Source: Acanthosepion esculentum (lineage: Eukaryota > Mollusca > Cephalopoda > Sepiida > Sepiidae). Taken from it: DNA of 64,000 nucleotides. A model generated the notes under the pieces. That model searched no databases and had not been told where the DNA came from. It was given only the letters and a program-made list of their open reading frames with translations. Each line of letters begins with the position of its first letter. Position 1 is the stretch's first letter. Below are positions 1-36,300 of this stretch, in pieces. The stretch lies in the NCBI GenBank assembly GCA_964036315.1, contig OZ038517.1:50912455-50976454 (forward strand), in the 5' to 3' direction. Both the position numbers and the translations under genes were made by a program.

Positions 1-380
1 TAAAAAAAAAAAAAAAAAAGAACCCTTCACATATCATAATTACTTACCTCCTCTAAAATATAAACATACACTGCATGGCACAAAAACTAGCAGTCCTCAC
101 TGCACATGTAAAATTATAACTTTCAGATGAACATGATAATGATTTTGTCTTTAAAAATAATGAACACTACATTTTAGCCTAAAAAAAAAAAAAAAAAAAA
201 AAAAAACACACCCTGAGGATGACATTGTGTTAATGTTGAAAGTGCTTGGAATGAAACAATATGTATCAACATTGTAATTTCCTCTCTTTTCTTTTTAATA
301 CCAACAACAGAAAGCTCATCCAAGAATATGAACAGATCCTGTTGAAAATAAGCAGACAAAACTTGTCTAAAATATTCACC
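1..380. other. Non-coding flank with A-runs
   Basis: AT-rich sequence with runs of 19 and 26 A. A short open stretch on the plus strand after an acceptor-like CAACAG at 310 has no usable donor and is not called a gene. Confidence 0.5.
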
Positions 381-389
381 AAAGCTTGC

Positions 390-394
390 CTCAT

Positions 395-425
<31 letters not shown>

Positions 426-436
426 ATATTAACCAC

Positions 437-486
<50 letters not shown>

Positions 487-662
487 CACTATTATATATA
501 TATATATATAATATTAACCACTATTATATATATATATATAATATTAACCACTATTATATATATATATATATATATATATATTAACCACTAATATTATATA
601 TATATATATATATAATATTAACCACTAATATTATATATATATATATATATAATATTAACCAC

Positions 663-706
<44 letters not shown>

Positions 707-746
707 CACTAATATTATATATATATATATATATAATATTAACCAC

Positions 747-802
<56 letters not shown>

Positions 803-805
803 CAC

Positions 806-847
<42 letters not shown>

Positions 848-850
848 CAC

Positions 851-890
<40 letters not shown>

Positions 891-899
891 CACTAATAT

Positions 900-931
<32 letters not shown>

Positions 932-1353
932 CACTAATATTATATATATATATATATATAATATTAACCACTAATATTATATATATATATATATATATAT
1001 TAACCACTAATATTATATATATATATATAATATTAACCACTAATATTATATATATATATATATATATAATATTAACCACTAATATTATATATATAATATT
1101 AACCACTAATATCATATATATAATATTAACCACTAATATCATATATATAATATTAACCACTAATATCATATATATAATATTAACCACTAATATCATATAT
1201 ATAATATTAACCACTAATATCATATATATAATATTAACCACTAATATCATATATATAATATTAACCACTAATATCATATATATAATATTAACCACTAATA
1301 TCATATATATAATATTAACCACTAATATCATATATATAATATTAACCACTAAT

Positions 1354-1401
<48 letters not shown>

Positions 1402-1443
1402 CACTAATATCATATATATATATATATAATATTAACCACTAAT

Positions 1444-1491
<48 letters not shown>

Positions 1492-1498
1492 CACTAAT

Positions 1499-1538
<40 letters not shown>
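390..1538. repeat. AT minisatellite: (TA)n spaced by ATTAACCACTAATAT
   Basis: Roughly 1.15 kb of variable-length (TA)n blocks are separated by a constant 15-20 base spacer reading ATATTAACCACTAATAT(T/C). About 28 spacers are visible. In 1090-1360 the TA block shrinks to a regular short form and the spacer carries a C variant, giving a homogenised 27-base unit. Each TA block can form a cruciform. Confidence 0.95.
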
Positions 1539-1541
<3 letters not shown>

Positions 1542-2079
1542 AGAATTTTCAAGAGGATAGAATCCAGGTAGAACTCAATGTCCAGGACTGAGTAAGAATA
1601 TAATAAAAACACAAATATTCCATGGTTATAATTTATTACATTGGAATCATAATTACGATCCAATTCATCAGACCTACAAATTCAAAAAGAAATCAGAAAA
1701 AACAACTCCAGGAATAAAAAAATAAAATTTAGTGAGAGTGTATGTATGAGAGTGGGGGATGAATGTGAGAGTTAAATGAAAGCTATAGAGAGGGGTAACC
1801 AATGAGAGAAGGACAGGAAGGCCTAAAGGTGAAGGTGGGGATTAAAATTTAACAGATAGAAGTTTTAAAGAGGGGAGGTAAAAGACGGTTTAAGTGAGTG
1901 AGATACCGATAAATAGGAATATTTTCCGACGTCTAACTCATTACTGAATTGCTGACCTAAATTCAAGACCAACATCGGAAATGGTTATATACATTTGTAG
2001 TGACACTACGCACAATAAGATGATATAATCTAAACTTTAAAATCAGAAGATGAGAGAGGGAGAGGAAAGGAAAGAGAAA

Positions 2080-2123
<44 letters not shown>

Positions 2124-2174
2124 GGATTGATGCGAGTTTGTCATTCTGGATTTCCTGCTATTTGCGATCGTCAG

Positions 2175-2243
<69 letters not shown>

Positions 2244-2604
2244 CCAACAGAATACTAACCTAGTTCAACAAATGAAACTATACGACTACAAACCAATGAC
2301 ACCCATAACAAATAATAACCTAATACCATTAGAATCTTATTTCGTTTGACAATCTTGCTCACATTATTATTTTGAAAGGTTACATTTTGTAAATGAATTA
2401 AATAAATGTTGAATTCATTTCTTTTGAGATTGTTAGAATCTTCAAGCAAATGTCATTTGTATTTTGTATGACAGATAATGATATTGTTTCATTGCCTTTG
2501 TTTTGGCCATTACAGGTCGACATACATTTGGATTTTTGTAGGCTTGTTCCTCTTCAAATGTCATCAGGGAATATTTGTAATTTTGTGGCATTTGTTATGA
2601 AAAC
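1539..2604. other. Unassigned DNA with two (TA)n arrays; possible MIIP 3' region
   Basis: No convincing coding signal. (TA)n runs occur at about 2091-2120 and 2180-2236. A minus-strand AATAAA at 1632-1637 could serve MIIP if the short terminal exon is real. Confidence 0.5.
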
Positions 2605-2610
2605 CTATTG
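2605..2610 (-). CDS. Possible MIIP terminal codons (Gln-stop)
   Basis: 106 bases after the exon 7 donor there is a pyrimidine-rich tract and an acceptor (CTTTGTTCAG) on the minus strand. In phase 0 it is followed by CAA TAG. Splicing here would end the protein one residue after exon 7, at 507 residues. A minus-strand AATAAA lies much further on, at 1632-1637. The alternative is a longer terminal exon beyond the left edge of the window. Transcript evidence is lacking. Confidence 0.3.
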   Translation of the reverse strand, partial: Q

Positions 2611-2716
2611 CTGAACAAAGCCGAGGGCAAATTGTGAGGACAGCCACACGACAGAAGAGCAAGAAAAAAAAGAGAAGAATCATGCGGGACAAAAGTGTGC
2701 TGTAGCACCAACTTAC

Positions 2717-25895
<23,179 letters not shown>

Positions 25896-25990
25896 ATTGT
25901 TGACAGCAAACAGTTCCTTGTCTGTGCGTGTTTATTTGAATCAAGGGACGTAACTCTAATATGACAGTTGTCTCCCCTTTAATCCGCCCA
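25896..25990 (-). promoter_or_regulatory. 5' leader / probable promoter-proximal region of the MIIP gene
   Basis: The 95 bases upstream of the MIIP ATG are less AT-rich than their surroundings. They contain CpGs and an in-frame TAA (about 25932-25934). No TATA box is convincing. The transcription start cannot be placed by eye. Confidence 0.3.
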
Positions 25991-26029
25991 GAGTGGTGCT
26001 AGCTAGTAGCATGAGAAATTTTAAATAGT

Positions 26030-26135
26030 TTATTTATTTTATTTTTATTTATTATTAATATTAGTAGTAGTAATATTAGTATTAATAGTAGTAATAGTAA
26101 TAGTAGTAATAGTAGTAGCAACAACAACAACAATT
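26030..26135. repeat. Trinucleotide-type microsatellite (TAG/TAA, CAA)
   Basis: Imperfect TAGTAGTAA repeats followed by (CAA)5, just upstream of the MIIP promoter region. Confidence 0.85.
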
Positions 26136-27590
26136 TGTTTTATTGTAGATCAACCCATTGGTTCATTTAATGTTGAAATTTAATATTTTCATAAATAAAG
26201 CCTTGTATTTTGAAGTTTAAACAGTCAAAAAAAATTTTAAATAGTAAATAGTTAGTTATGCTTATATTTTTTTAATTAAATTTTTTGATCAGTTTAAAAT
26301 AATTACTCTTACAAACTAGAATAGCAGATCAGTACTTTGAAAAAGTTCTTTTAAGTTTCTTGTTTGGTAGTTTTTTAAGTATACTGAATTAAAATTGCCG
26401 CAGTTTGTCAGTATATTTTTTATGGTGAATGGCTCTTAGCATACCACACATACTGGCGGATCTTCCATTTTTAGGATATAAGAATGGATTATGGTATATT
26501 GTCCAATATGGAGGTTGGACATAATCACTTCTCTTCTAGATTGGTGTTTCTGATGCCATTCTCCTATAGTTGGTTTAATTTTGTACAGTTTATTGTTTGG
26601 ACAGGAGTTCCATAGTTTCTGCCACCCATCTCCAGTATATTTATTTATATCTGTATATGGAATTTCCCTATATTCTGAAATTAACCCAAGCCGACGGGAG
26701 TCACCCTCCCCAGGCTGTACCTCTCCCTCTGGAAGGGATTGTATTTATTGTCCAGCGCCTGGGTCATCCACAAAAGTGGAAGCGCCGATGAGAGTTTGGG
26801 AATTTTTCCACAGAACTGCCGAGAAACCCTTCTTTAACTGACCATGTGTCACATCTGTGAGGTGGGCACACCAGTAAATACCTATATGGGATTTTTGTAT
26901 CTAAGGTGTCTGATGTGTTTCTAATAGCAGAATCAGCTCTGTCATTCTCCATGATTTCAGTGTGATTTTTGTATCCAACAGAAGACTGTGGTGGACCGTG
27001 CCGTGTGGTGAATGGAAGAAGAGAGAAGAGAAGATGAATTATCTCTGGGTTAAGACTTCGATGGCCGGTCCAGCCACATAAAAATGTTGGACTTTAATGG
27101 AGTCCAAAGAAACAAACAAGACCGATACATGTGTATGTGAACAAATATATATTAACAAACAGGTTAAAACACGAATTTACAAATACATCATTTAAAACAT
27201 GAATAAAGTGTTAGTGTCTGTATGGAAAGTTATTGTGTTGTGTGTTGAATTGAAATGTCCGTACGGTTGTGAATTTTGTTTTAGCGTATTCCCTGAACAT
27301 GGGAAACGCTGGTTGTGTATTAGAGTTCACATACTGGAGATGTTAAGAAAAGGTTTTTGTACCTCGCACGTTGTGCGAGGTTTCCCAGCCTCAAGAGAGG
27401 CAAGTTTGGCCGCACGTGGGCGAAGCCGTGGAAAGAGCCGTGGAAAGAGAGAGAGGCGAAAGGTCAGCCCGTATTTATACTCCCGGGAGAGAGAGACCCC
27501 TGTTGACGGGTTAAGAAAATGAAGAGGAGCTAACTGCGACAAGACAATATCTCTAAGCTATTGATCCTGTTGAGTAGTGCAATGAAAAAT
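26136..27590. other. Intergenic, partly GC-richer; origin unclear
   Basis: 26600-27540 is clearly less AT-rich than its neighbours. It contains a purine tract (27008-27035), TATTTATA at about 27471-27478 and a perfect 9-bp-arm hairpin ACCTCGCAC-GTT-GTGCGAGGT at 27361-27381. A 107-codon plus frame (27199-27522) has no family resemblance. It could be an LTR-like remnant, but paired LTRs were not found. Confidence 0.3.
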
Positions 27591-27599
27591 GTACTATTG

Positions 27600-27790
27600 A
27601 TTTTGTTTAGGGATTGACTATTTGCCCATAGCTGGGACCCTGGGAATGACAGCAATTAAGAGGTGGTTACATACTCCTCAAAACCTCCAATCTCTCGATC
27701 AGAGGCCTTGCTGCCAGATGTAGTTTATCATCATACATAGAACAAAGTAATAGTAGTAGTTCATCTTGACTGGGCAGAAGTTTGTCCAGT
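27600..27790. repeat. VNTR-SINE family, head fragment
   Basis: GACTATTTGCCCATAGCTGG, CAATTAAGAGGTGGTT, ACTCCTCAAAACCTCC and CAGAGGCCTTGCTGCC match the heads at 48185-48310 and 49205-49366. Confidence 0.65.
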
Positions 27791-27913
27791 GTATGTTGTT
27801 AGCATCCCCCAGACAAGTGAACAGAGTGATTCCCGGGGTGTTCATCTATGAAACTATGGAGTTAGGTTGTAACACCAATCAGCAATGTGATTGATCTTTT
27901 ACTTGTATTAATT

Positions 27914-27976
<63 letters not shown>

Positions 27977-27979
<3 letters not shown>

Positions 27980-28088
27980 AAACCTAATGAGCCAGACAAA
28001 CCTACCAAGGTTTCACTTGGAGCCAGCTGACTCTGACGATCTTCCTAAGTGAAACCTTGGTAGGTTTGTCTGGCTCATTAGGTTTGAC
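27977..28088. repeat. Perfect 42-bp-arm inverted repeat (hairpin)
   Basis: Arms 27977-28018 and 28047-28088 are exact reverse complements (outer GTCAAACCTAATGAGCCAGA) around a 28-base loop. A (TA)n array of about 65 bases adjoins the left arm. Likely a foldback MITE or a hairpin-RNA locus. Confidence 0.9.
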
Positions 28089-28301
28089 TAGGTTTGCTCT
28101 ACGTTTGTATCGAGCTCTTTAGTTAGTTGTTTACTCGTATCAGGTTTTTTTTCTTTGGGCCTTGAACCTGTATCTGTGCGATTATTTTCAACAGACTTTC
28201 ATGTTCCTGGCTCTTTCTTTTTTAAAACCTTTTTTTCCCATCGAGATTCGAAGGTTTTTCGACACGAGTATAGTTACCTATATATATATTTTTTTGTCAT
28301 C

Positions 28302-28497
28302 CACAGACAGACTGTTTCACTGTTTCACAGCTCATCAGTGTGGCTAGACGTCCGGTTGCCTCTAGCTAGGATCGAAACCCGACTGAATTTGCGTCAGTCG
28401 GAACTTCTACCAGTAAGCCATCGGCGCACGACAGGGATGAAGGTGAATTTTAGCGTGTTTATTTTTAGATTTAGATAAACACACAGTGACTGACAGT
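28302..28497 (-). repeat. tRNA-headed SINE, single-head copy
   Basis: Reverse complement of the 4478-4900 family: GCCGATGGCTTACTGGTAG (A box degraded), GGGTTTCGATCCTAGC (B box), with the same 5' segment (CTAAAATTCACCTTCATCCC) and 3' end (CTGTCTGTGGATGAC). It has only one tRNA head. Confidence 0.8.
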
Positions 28498-28894
28498 GAC
28501 TCAATTCTGCCGAAGAGTCGTATATATATATATATATGTATGTATGTATGTGTGTGTGTGTGTATGTGTGTTGAGGTAATTTTTGTTTTTTTGCTGTAAA
28601 AAATACTTATGCTCTGTTAAAATAAAAACATTGAGCTCTCTGTGCATAAGTTTTAATAATATTACTAGGATCAACCCAGATTATATACCAATGGATCAAT
28701 TACCTGTACTATATATATATGTATTTATATATTTAAATATATATATATATATTCATACATGTTTCATTAAATAATATAGACAAGTGTTGTCTATATATTT
28801 TATGTAAGTCCTTTTCATATCGTCTGATAAGCTTAATAACATTATCATTAAACAATGAAAGAAAATCACAATATTGATACATACTTTTTAATCC

Positions 28895-29290
28895 AATCTA
28901 AGCTTTCGGCTTACATAAGCCATTATCGAAGATGACAATTACACAATATATTAAGATGTCAGGGTGGTTGCGTAGTTCTTGTGCGGCAATTTTCAGTTGT
29001 TTAGTAAGTATTTTTGAGGAGTTTCGGCTTTTATCATGCCGATCCTTGAACACCTCGGCCTTAAGTAAGTCTTTGAATTCTGGTGTAGTTTTCTATTAGT
29101 TGTTCATCCTGGAGTTTAACGATGTTTTGGTATAGGGTCTCAATTTCCATTTTTTTAAAAAGTCGATTGTACTTACGGTATATATGGCAGTTAGGTCCAA
29201 GATTAAGTAAATCTTTTTGGTGCTTGGTTAGTTCATAGTTGGAAAGGTTTATGTATTTATCCGTTTTGTCAGGAAGTGTATAATGTATTC
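28895..29290 (-). mobile_element. Penelope-like reverse-transcriptase N-terminal fragment
   Basis: The minus strand reads NYELTKHQKDLLNLGPNCHI, YRKYNRLFKKMEIETLYQNI and then, after one frameshift, TPEFKDLLKAEVFKDRHDKS and LTKQLKIAAQELRNHPDI. A..ELR preceding an IVIRKADK-type block is typical of the region before the Penelope RT palm. That block itself is truncated here. Family call from memory. Confidence 0.5.
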
Positions 29291-29334
29291 AGTTTTTTAA
29301 TAATTTTAAACCGGTGTTGTGCTTCAGATATATA

Positions 29335-29600
29335 TATATATATTTATATATAATTATTTATTTGAATATTACAACATAAATATGTTATAAAATCACGACA
29401 AAAGTAGCCATTTTGTTTCAACACTTCTTGTGTCTTGTCAAGTGATAATATAGAATATAGAATAAATGGTTTTAAAAGTTTCAAATTAATCAACAATCCT
29501 TAGCTAAGAGTAAACGCTGTTACATAAGCTAGAGTGGCCAATCAAAAAACAAGTATAGGATGATTCGAAAAATTTGACGACATTGCAAGGTTATCTCGAT
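29335..29600. repeat. Dispersed repeat (GTTTCAACAC..TCTTGTCAAGTGA family)
   Basis: Matches 3100-3265 and 44500-44700, including the ATAACATAAATATGTTATAA core and a following AATCAACAATCCTTAGCTAAG / AACACTCCTTGATAAG block. Confidence 0.7.
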
Positions 29601-30139
29601 ATTAAAAGATTTATAAAATTTGAAATTAAAATTAAAAGTAAAAAATTAAAAAATTAAAATTACCTATTTAGAAATCTAAATCAGATCTCTATTAAGTTTT
29701 AAATTGTAGAATTACCAAGGAGAAAAAATATAAAAATAAAAATAAAAGATATATATGCTATTTAATTTATATTTTCATTGAAATTAAGTTGAAAGTTGTA
29801 TTCGGAATCCCAGACAGAGATGTATACATTTTTCGTTTCATTTCAACATGTTAGTCGCCTCTCACGTGAAATCATTCGAACAACGGCATGTTAAGCGCTC
29901 AGACGTATTTAGATATATACATACACATACAAAAAATCAAACCACACATAGGCAAATGCACTATACTTACACATACACATCGATACACACAGGCACATAC
30001 ATCTACATTCAATATGATCTAGACGGTCAGATGTCGAAGCTATTCGTGGCTTAATATGTTATTAAACTTTACAACGAATTTAAACTTGAAAAATAGCTAA
30101 ACCGGTCAAATATACATAGATAAAATTTAAACAAATAAC

Positions 30140-30179
<40 letters not shown>

Positions 30180-30208
30180 TACATATATATATATATACAT
30201 ATACACAC

Positions 30209-30268
<60 letters not shown>

Positions 30269-30662
30269 TTTTGAAAACATATAGTTTTCGACACATTTAC
30301 AGACAAAAGTAAATAACCACCTCCACATATAATTGAACACTCACACATCCGCATATAAATTATATTATAAATGGTTTTAAATTTCCGTATTATTTTTATA
30401 CACTTTTGAGGGGTAGTTTTAAGTTGGTGTAAGGTGATAGAGAGAAGCAGGAGGAGGAGGGCAATAGATATGGTTAAAATTAGAGAAGGAAGGGAGAGAT
30501 AGGCATATTTTAAATCTATTTTTATTAAAAAAAAAACTTTATAGACCCTTAAGGTTGTCTGTTTTCTAATTAGATTAATATTTGCTCTGGTTTGACATTG
30601 AGCTCTCTGGATTACATCCTTCTTGAGATTATCCATACGGATTACCAAACTTTTCATTACAT

Positions 30663-30708
<46 letters not shown>

Positions 30709-31898
30709 GGGTATGTGTGTGGGGGGATACTGAACAGTTCTTAGGCTGACTGTGAAATCTTGCATGTGTTAATTTCAACTCTTCTTATTAAGAGATCAAT
30801 TTTTAAAAAATTATTTAAAATTATTCTTGTAAATAAACAATCTAATAGTGTTTAATATTTTTGTTGTGAGTTCACAAGAAGAAAAGAAAATATATGAACA
30901 ATTAAGGAAATGTTGTAACATATAAAACTTAACATAAAAATTAAATTGTATGAAAGACTAATTAACTAACACGTTGACTGCCAGAAGTCAATTACAAAAT
31001 CTGACTTCAAACGCTGGGAATAGGCAATAACATTTTTTAAGAGTTGATTTATAGCTTCAGTTGACGTCTTGAGATTGTTTTCATGTTAAAAGTATCACTG
31101 CAAATAAACTCATGGATGGTAATTATCATTATGATACCAATTACGAGTTATCTCGTGGTTCGTAGCCAATGTGTTAAATAATTCAGATGGCTTTTGAGAA
31201 TTATTTAAATTTGTTACAGTAACGGCAAATTTGACTAAGGAAATACATTGAAAATCAGGAAGAAAGGGATTGTCAGTGGTCATGAATTAATTCAATCATT
31301 ACCAGCAGAATTTGATTATATATAATCACTTTAAACAATACCCAGACTGTAAGAGGAGCTTGGGGGCTTGGCCTCTTTCCACAATATTTTTTTTAAAAGT
31401 ATTATTAACTATAGGGGTCTATTTAAGTGCATAAAACTTTGTTTGTTTCAACTGAAAGTAAACATTTATTTGTATTTATTATTAATTTTTGTTACAACTT
31501 TTTATTGAATTATTTCTCCAATATGGAAATATTACACAATGAAAGGGGAAAAGAGTAAAAGACATGATTGCCTTAGCGGAAGGATAGGTACACAAAATTA
31601 TGCATGTACATGCCCTGGCATTGTTGTTGCTGTGTAGTTGCAATAATAAACTGAAAAATAAAATAAAAAGAACCATTTCCAAACTAAGTTTACATGACTG
31701 CCAGAGTTCAATTACGAAATCTGACCTCAAACATCTACTTTACAATAGCCAATTTAGACAATGAAAACATTTTATGAGTTGATTTATAGCTTCAACTAAA
31801 GTTTTAAGATTTTTTTATGCTAAAATTGTGACTGAGAATAAACTCACTGTTCGTGGTCACAAATGAAAATGTATCAGAAAATGCCAGGCATGAGATAC
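29601..31898. other. Intergenic; (TA)n arrays, no gene
   Basis: (TA)n with GTATACATA interruptions at 30145-30265 and 30667-30706. An imperfect duplication links 30970-31090 and 31685-31830 (CTGCCAGARKTCAATTACRA, GAGTTGATTTATAGCTTCA). Confidence 0.5.
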
Positions 31899-32025
31899 GA
31901 GGGTCGTTCAAAAAATTCTAAACCTCATCCAGAAGGAGTTGGAGAAATAAGACAGTTTTTCACTATTTTTCAGTATAGTCCACCTCGACATCAATGCATT
32001 TGGTCAAACAATGCTTAAGCATTGC

Positions 32026-33006
32026 TAGTCCCGGGTATGTTGATCAACTATATCAAGCAGTAAGAACTCTGATCAGGAAATTGGAGGTTTTGACGAGTTT
32101 TTAATTGCTGTGGTTCCCAGGCGAAAGTATATTTTTATTGTAAAAATACCAGCAATAAATTTTTATATAAAAAAATTTCCAAAAATACATTTTTATAGTA
32201 AGATGACTAACAATACAATTTTAAAGCAAAATGATCAGCAATATAATTTTATAGTAAAATTACTAGCAGTAGATTTGATAGTAAAATAACCAACAATACA
32301 TTTTATCGGTAGCTGAAAGCGTACAATTACGTCCAAAATATATTTAGCTGAAGCCATAAAATTGTGTTCAAAATATTTAGATTTTGGCATTAAATGACCC
32401 ATACTGGTAGGAATGGTGATTTTCTAAGAGCAGCTTATATGTGGCACAAGGCCAAAAGTTTAGAGCACCCATTGAGGATAGAATTCACTCCTCAGTCAAA
32501 ATTGATCTAGCAAGACAAGCTTGCTAGCTATTACACCACATCGGTGTATCATAATGATTTTCTAAGCACAGCTTAGATGTGGCACAAGGCCAAAAGTTTG
32601 GAGCACCCATTGAGGATAGAACTCACTCTTCAGTCATAATTGATCTAGCAAGACAAGCTTGCTAGCTATTACACCACATCGGTGTATCATAATGATTTTC
32701 TAAGCACAGCTTAGATGTGGCACAAGGCCAAAAGTCTGGAGCACCCATTGAGGATAGAACTCACTCCTCAGTCATAATTGATCTAGCAAGACAAGCTTGC
32801 TAGCTATTACACCACATCGGTGTATCATAATGATTTTCTAAGCACAGCTTAGATGTGGCACAAGGCTGAAAGTTTGGGGCACCCAATGAGGATCGAACTC
32901 ACTACTCAGTTGTAATTGTTCTATTGAGACAAGCTTGCTAACCATCACACCACATTGAAGTACCCCCATACAGGTGGATATGTCGATAAACAAGATCAAG
33001 CAACAA
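32026..33006. repeat. Insertion 1 in the mariner: SINE with 138-bp tRNA-like unit x 4
   Basis: Flanked by a 12-bp target-site duplication CTTAAGCATTGC (32014-32025 and 33007-33018). It begins with a VNTR-SINE-like head (GATCAGGAAATTGGAGGTTT, TTAATTGCTGTGGTTCCCAG) and short ACCAGCAATA repeats. Then come four 138-bp units starting at 32421, 32559, 32697 and 32835. Read on the minus strand, each unit has GTGTGATGGTTAGCAAGCTT (A-box area) and GAGTTCGATCCTC (B box). Confidence 0.8.
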
Positions 33007-33334
33007 CTTAAGCATTGCAATCCCATCACGGAAGATGGTGGCATCTTGGTCCTCCAAAAACTCCTCCACAGCACATATGATCGCATCATTGTTTCCAAAA
33101 GGGCGACCACGCAGATTTGAGTTTAGGGAAAAGGAAGAAGTCAGATGGAGCTATGTCTGGTGAGTAAGGGGGATGAGGTAGCAATTCAAAGCCACAGTTG
33201 GCTGTTTCATCTACTGCAACCTCAGCAGTATAAACGGGCATATTATCTTGGAGCAATGGCACAGCTTTTCTCTGTTTCAACTTGATTGCTTCCTTCAGTT
33301 GTCTTAATTCTGATGCATAGCACTGTCCTGTAAT

Positions 33335-36300
33335 AGCACCTGTTAGGGTCCCAGCTATGGGCAGATAGTTAACCCCCAAACTGGGGTCAAAACACTATGA
33401 AAGTGTAAAAATATATCTTAATACCAGAAATACTTTGTAAAAAAAAATTATTACCAGCAATACATTATTAGCAATGCATTTTAGGCAAAAAAAATGATTA
33501 CCAGCAATACATTATTAGCAATGCATTTTAGGCAAAAAAAATTATTACCAGCAATACATTATTAGCAATGCCATTTTAGGCAAAAAAAATTATTACCAGC
33601 AATACATTATTAGCAATGCCATTTTAGGCAAAAAAATTATTACCAGCAATACATTATTAGCAATGCATTTTAGGCAAAAAAAATGATTACCAGCAATACA
33701 TTATTAGCAATGCATTTTAGGCAAAAAAAATAATTACAAGCAATACATTATTAGCAATGCATTTTAGGCAAAAAAATGATTACCAGCAATACATTATCAG
33801 CAATGCATTTTAGGCAAAAAAATTATTACCAGCAATACATTATTAGCAATGCCATTTTAGGCAAAAAAAAATATTACCAGCAATACATTATCAGCAATGC
33901 ATTTTAGGCAAAAAAATTATTACCAGCAATACATTATCAGCAATGCATTTTAGGCAAAAAAATTATTACCAGCAATACATTATTAGCAATGCCATTTTAG
34001 GCAAAAAAAATTATTACAAGCAATACATTATAAGCAATGCATTTTAGGCAAAAAAATTATTACCAGCAATACATTATCAGCAATGCATTTTAGGCAAAAA
34101 AATAATTACAAGCAATACATTATTAGCAATGCATTTTAGGCAAAAAAAATGATTACCAGCAATACATTATTAGCAATGCATTTTAGGCAAAAAAATGATT
34201 ACCAGCAATACATTATCAGCAATGCATTTTAGGCAAAAAAATTATTACCAGCAATACATTATTAGCAATGCCATTTTAGGCAAAAAAAATTATTACCAGC
34301 AATACATTATCAGCAATGCATTTTAGGCAAAAAAATTATTACCAGCAATACATTATCAGCAATGCATTTTAGGCAAAAAATTATTACAAGCAATACATTA
34401 TTAGCAATGCATTTTAGGCAAAAAAAATTATTACCAGCAATACATTATTAGCAATGCATTTTAGGCAAAAAAATGAATACCAGCAATACATTATCAGCAA
34501 TGCATTTTAGGCAAAAAAATTATTACCAGCAATACATTATCAGCAATGCATTTTAGGCAAAAAAATTATTACCAGCAATACATTATCAGCAATGCATTTT
34601 AGGCAAAAAAATTATTACCAGCAATACATTATTAGCAATGCCATTTTAGGCAAAAAAAATTATTACCAGCAATACATTATTAGCAATGCATTTTAGGCAA
34701 AAAAAATTATTACCAGCAATACATTATTAGCAATGCATTTTAGGCAAAAAAATTATTACCAGGAATACATTATTAGCAATGCCATTTTAGGCAAAAAAAT
34801 TATTACAAGCAATACATTATTAGCAATGCATTTTAGGCAAAAAAAAATGATTACCAGCAATACATTATGAGCAATGCATTTTAGGCAAAAAAATGATTAC
34901 CAGCAATACATTATCAGCAATGCATTTTAGGCAAAAAAATGATTACCAGCAATACATTATTAGCAATGCCATTTTAGGCAACAAAATGATTACCAGCAAT
35001 ACATTATCAGCAATGCATTTTAGGCAAATAAGTTATTACCAGCAATACATTATTAGCAATGCATTTTAGGCAAAAGAATTATTACCAGCAATACATTATC
35101 AGCAATGCATTTTAGGCAAATAAGTTATTACCAGCATTACATTATTAGCAATGCATTTTAGGCAAAAAAAATTATTACCAGCAATACATTATTAGCAATG
35201 CATTTTAGGCAAAAAAATTATTACCAGCAATACATTATCAGCAATGCATTTTAGGCAAAAAAATGATTACCAGCAATACATTATCAGCAATGCATTTTAG
35301 GCAAAAAAATTATTACCAGCAATACATTATTAGCAATGCCATTTTAGGCAAAAAAAATTATTACCAGCAATACATTATCAGCAATGCATTTTAGGCAAAT
35401 AAGTTATTACCAGCAATACATTATTAGCAATGCATTTTAGGCAAAAAAAATTATTACCAGCAATACATTATTAGCAATGCATTTTAGGCAAAAAAATGAT
35501 TACCAGCAATACATTATCAGCAATGCATTTTAGGCAAAAAAATTATTACCAGCAATACATTATCAGCAATGCATTTTAGGCAAATAAGTTATTACCAGCA
35601 ATACATTATTAGCAATGCATTTTAGGCAAAAAAAATGATTACCAGCAATACATTATTAGCAATGCCATTTTAGGCAAAAAAATGTTTACCAGCAATACAT
35701 TATCAGCAATGCATTTTAGGCAAATAAGTTATTACCAGCAATACATTATTAGCAATGCATTTTAGGCAAAAAAATTATTACCAGCAATACATTATTAGCA
35801 ATGCATTTTAGGCAAAAAAATTATTACCAGCAATACATTATCAGCAATGCATTTTAGGCAAATAAGTTATTACCAGCAATACATTATTAGCAATGCATTT
35901 TAGGCAAAAAAAATTATTACCAGCAATACATTATCAGCAATGCATTTTAGGCAAAAAAATGATTACCAGCAATACATTATCAGCAATGCATTTTAGGCAA
36001 AAAAATTATTACCAGCAATACATTATTAGCAATGCCATTTTAGGCAAAAAAAATTATTACCAGCAATACATTATCAGCAATGCATTTTAGGCAAATAAGT
36101 TATTACCAGCAATACATTATTAGCAATGCATTTTAGGCAAAAAAATGATTACCAGCAATACATTATCAGCAATGCATTTTAGGCAAAAAAATTATTACCA
36201 GCAATACATTATTAGCAATGCATTTTAGGCAAAAAAAATTATTACCAACAATACATTATTAGCAATGCATTTTAGGCAAAAAAAATGATTACCAGCAATA

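Noticed and set aside
311..375. Coding-looking plus stretch after an acceptor (LIQEYEQILLKISRQNLSK)
   Set aside because: No donor or stop in a sensible place before the (TA)n array, and no partner exon in view.
927..1358. Frame with perfect MILVVNIIY repeats
   Set aside because: 27-bp minisatellite read in frame; no start context or splice evidence.
27199..27522. 107-codon frame in the GC-richer segment as a gene
   Set aside because: No domain, no splice context. The Arg-rich part is a translated GC-rich repeat-like stretch.
26600..27550. LTR retrotransposon
   Set aside because: A TATTTATA, a purine tract and a possible primer-binding-like TGGCTGGACCGG are present, but no second LTR, no gag/pol and no TSD could be found.
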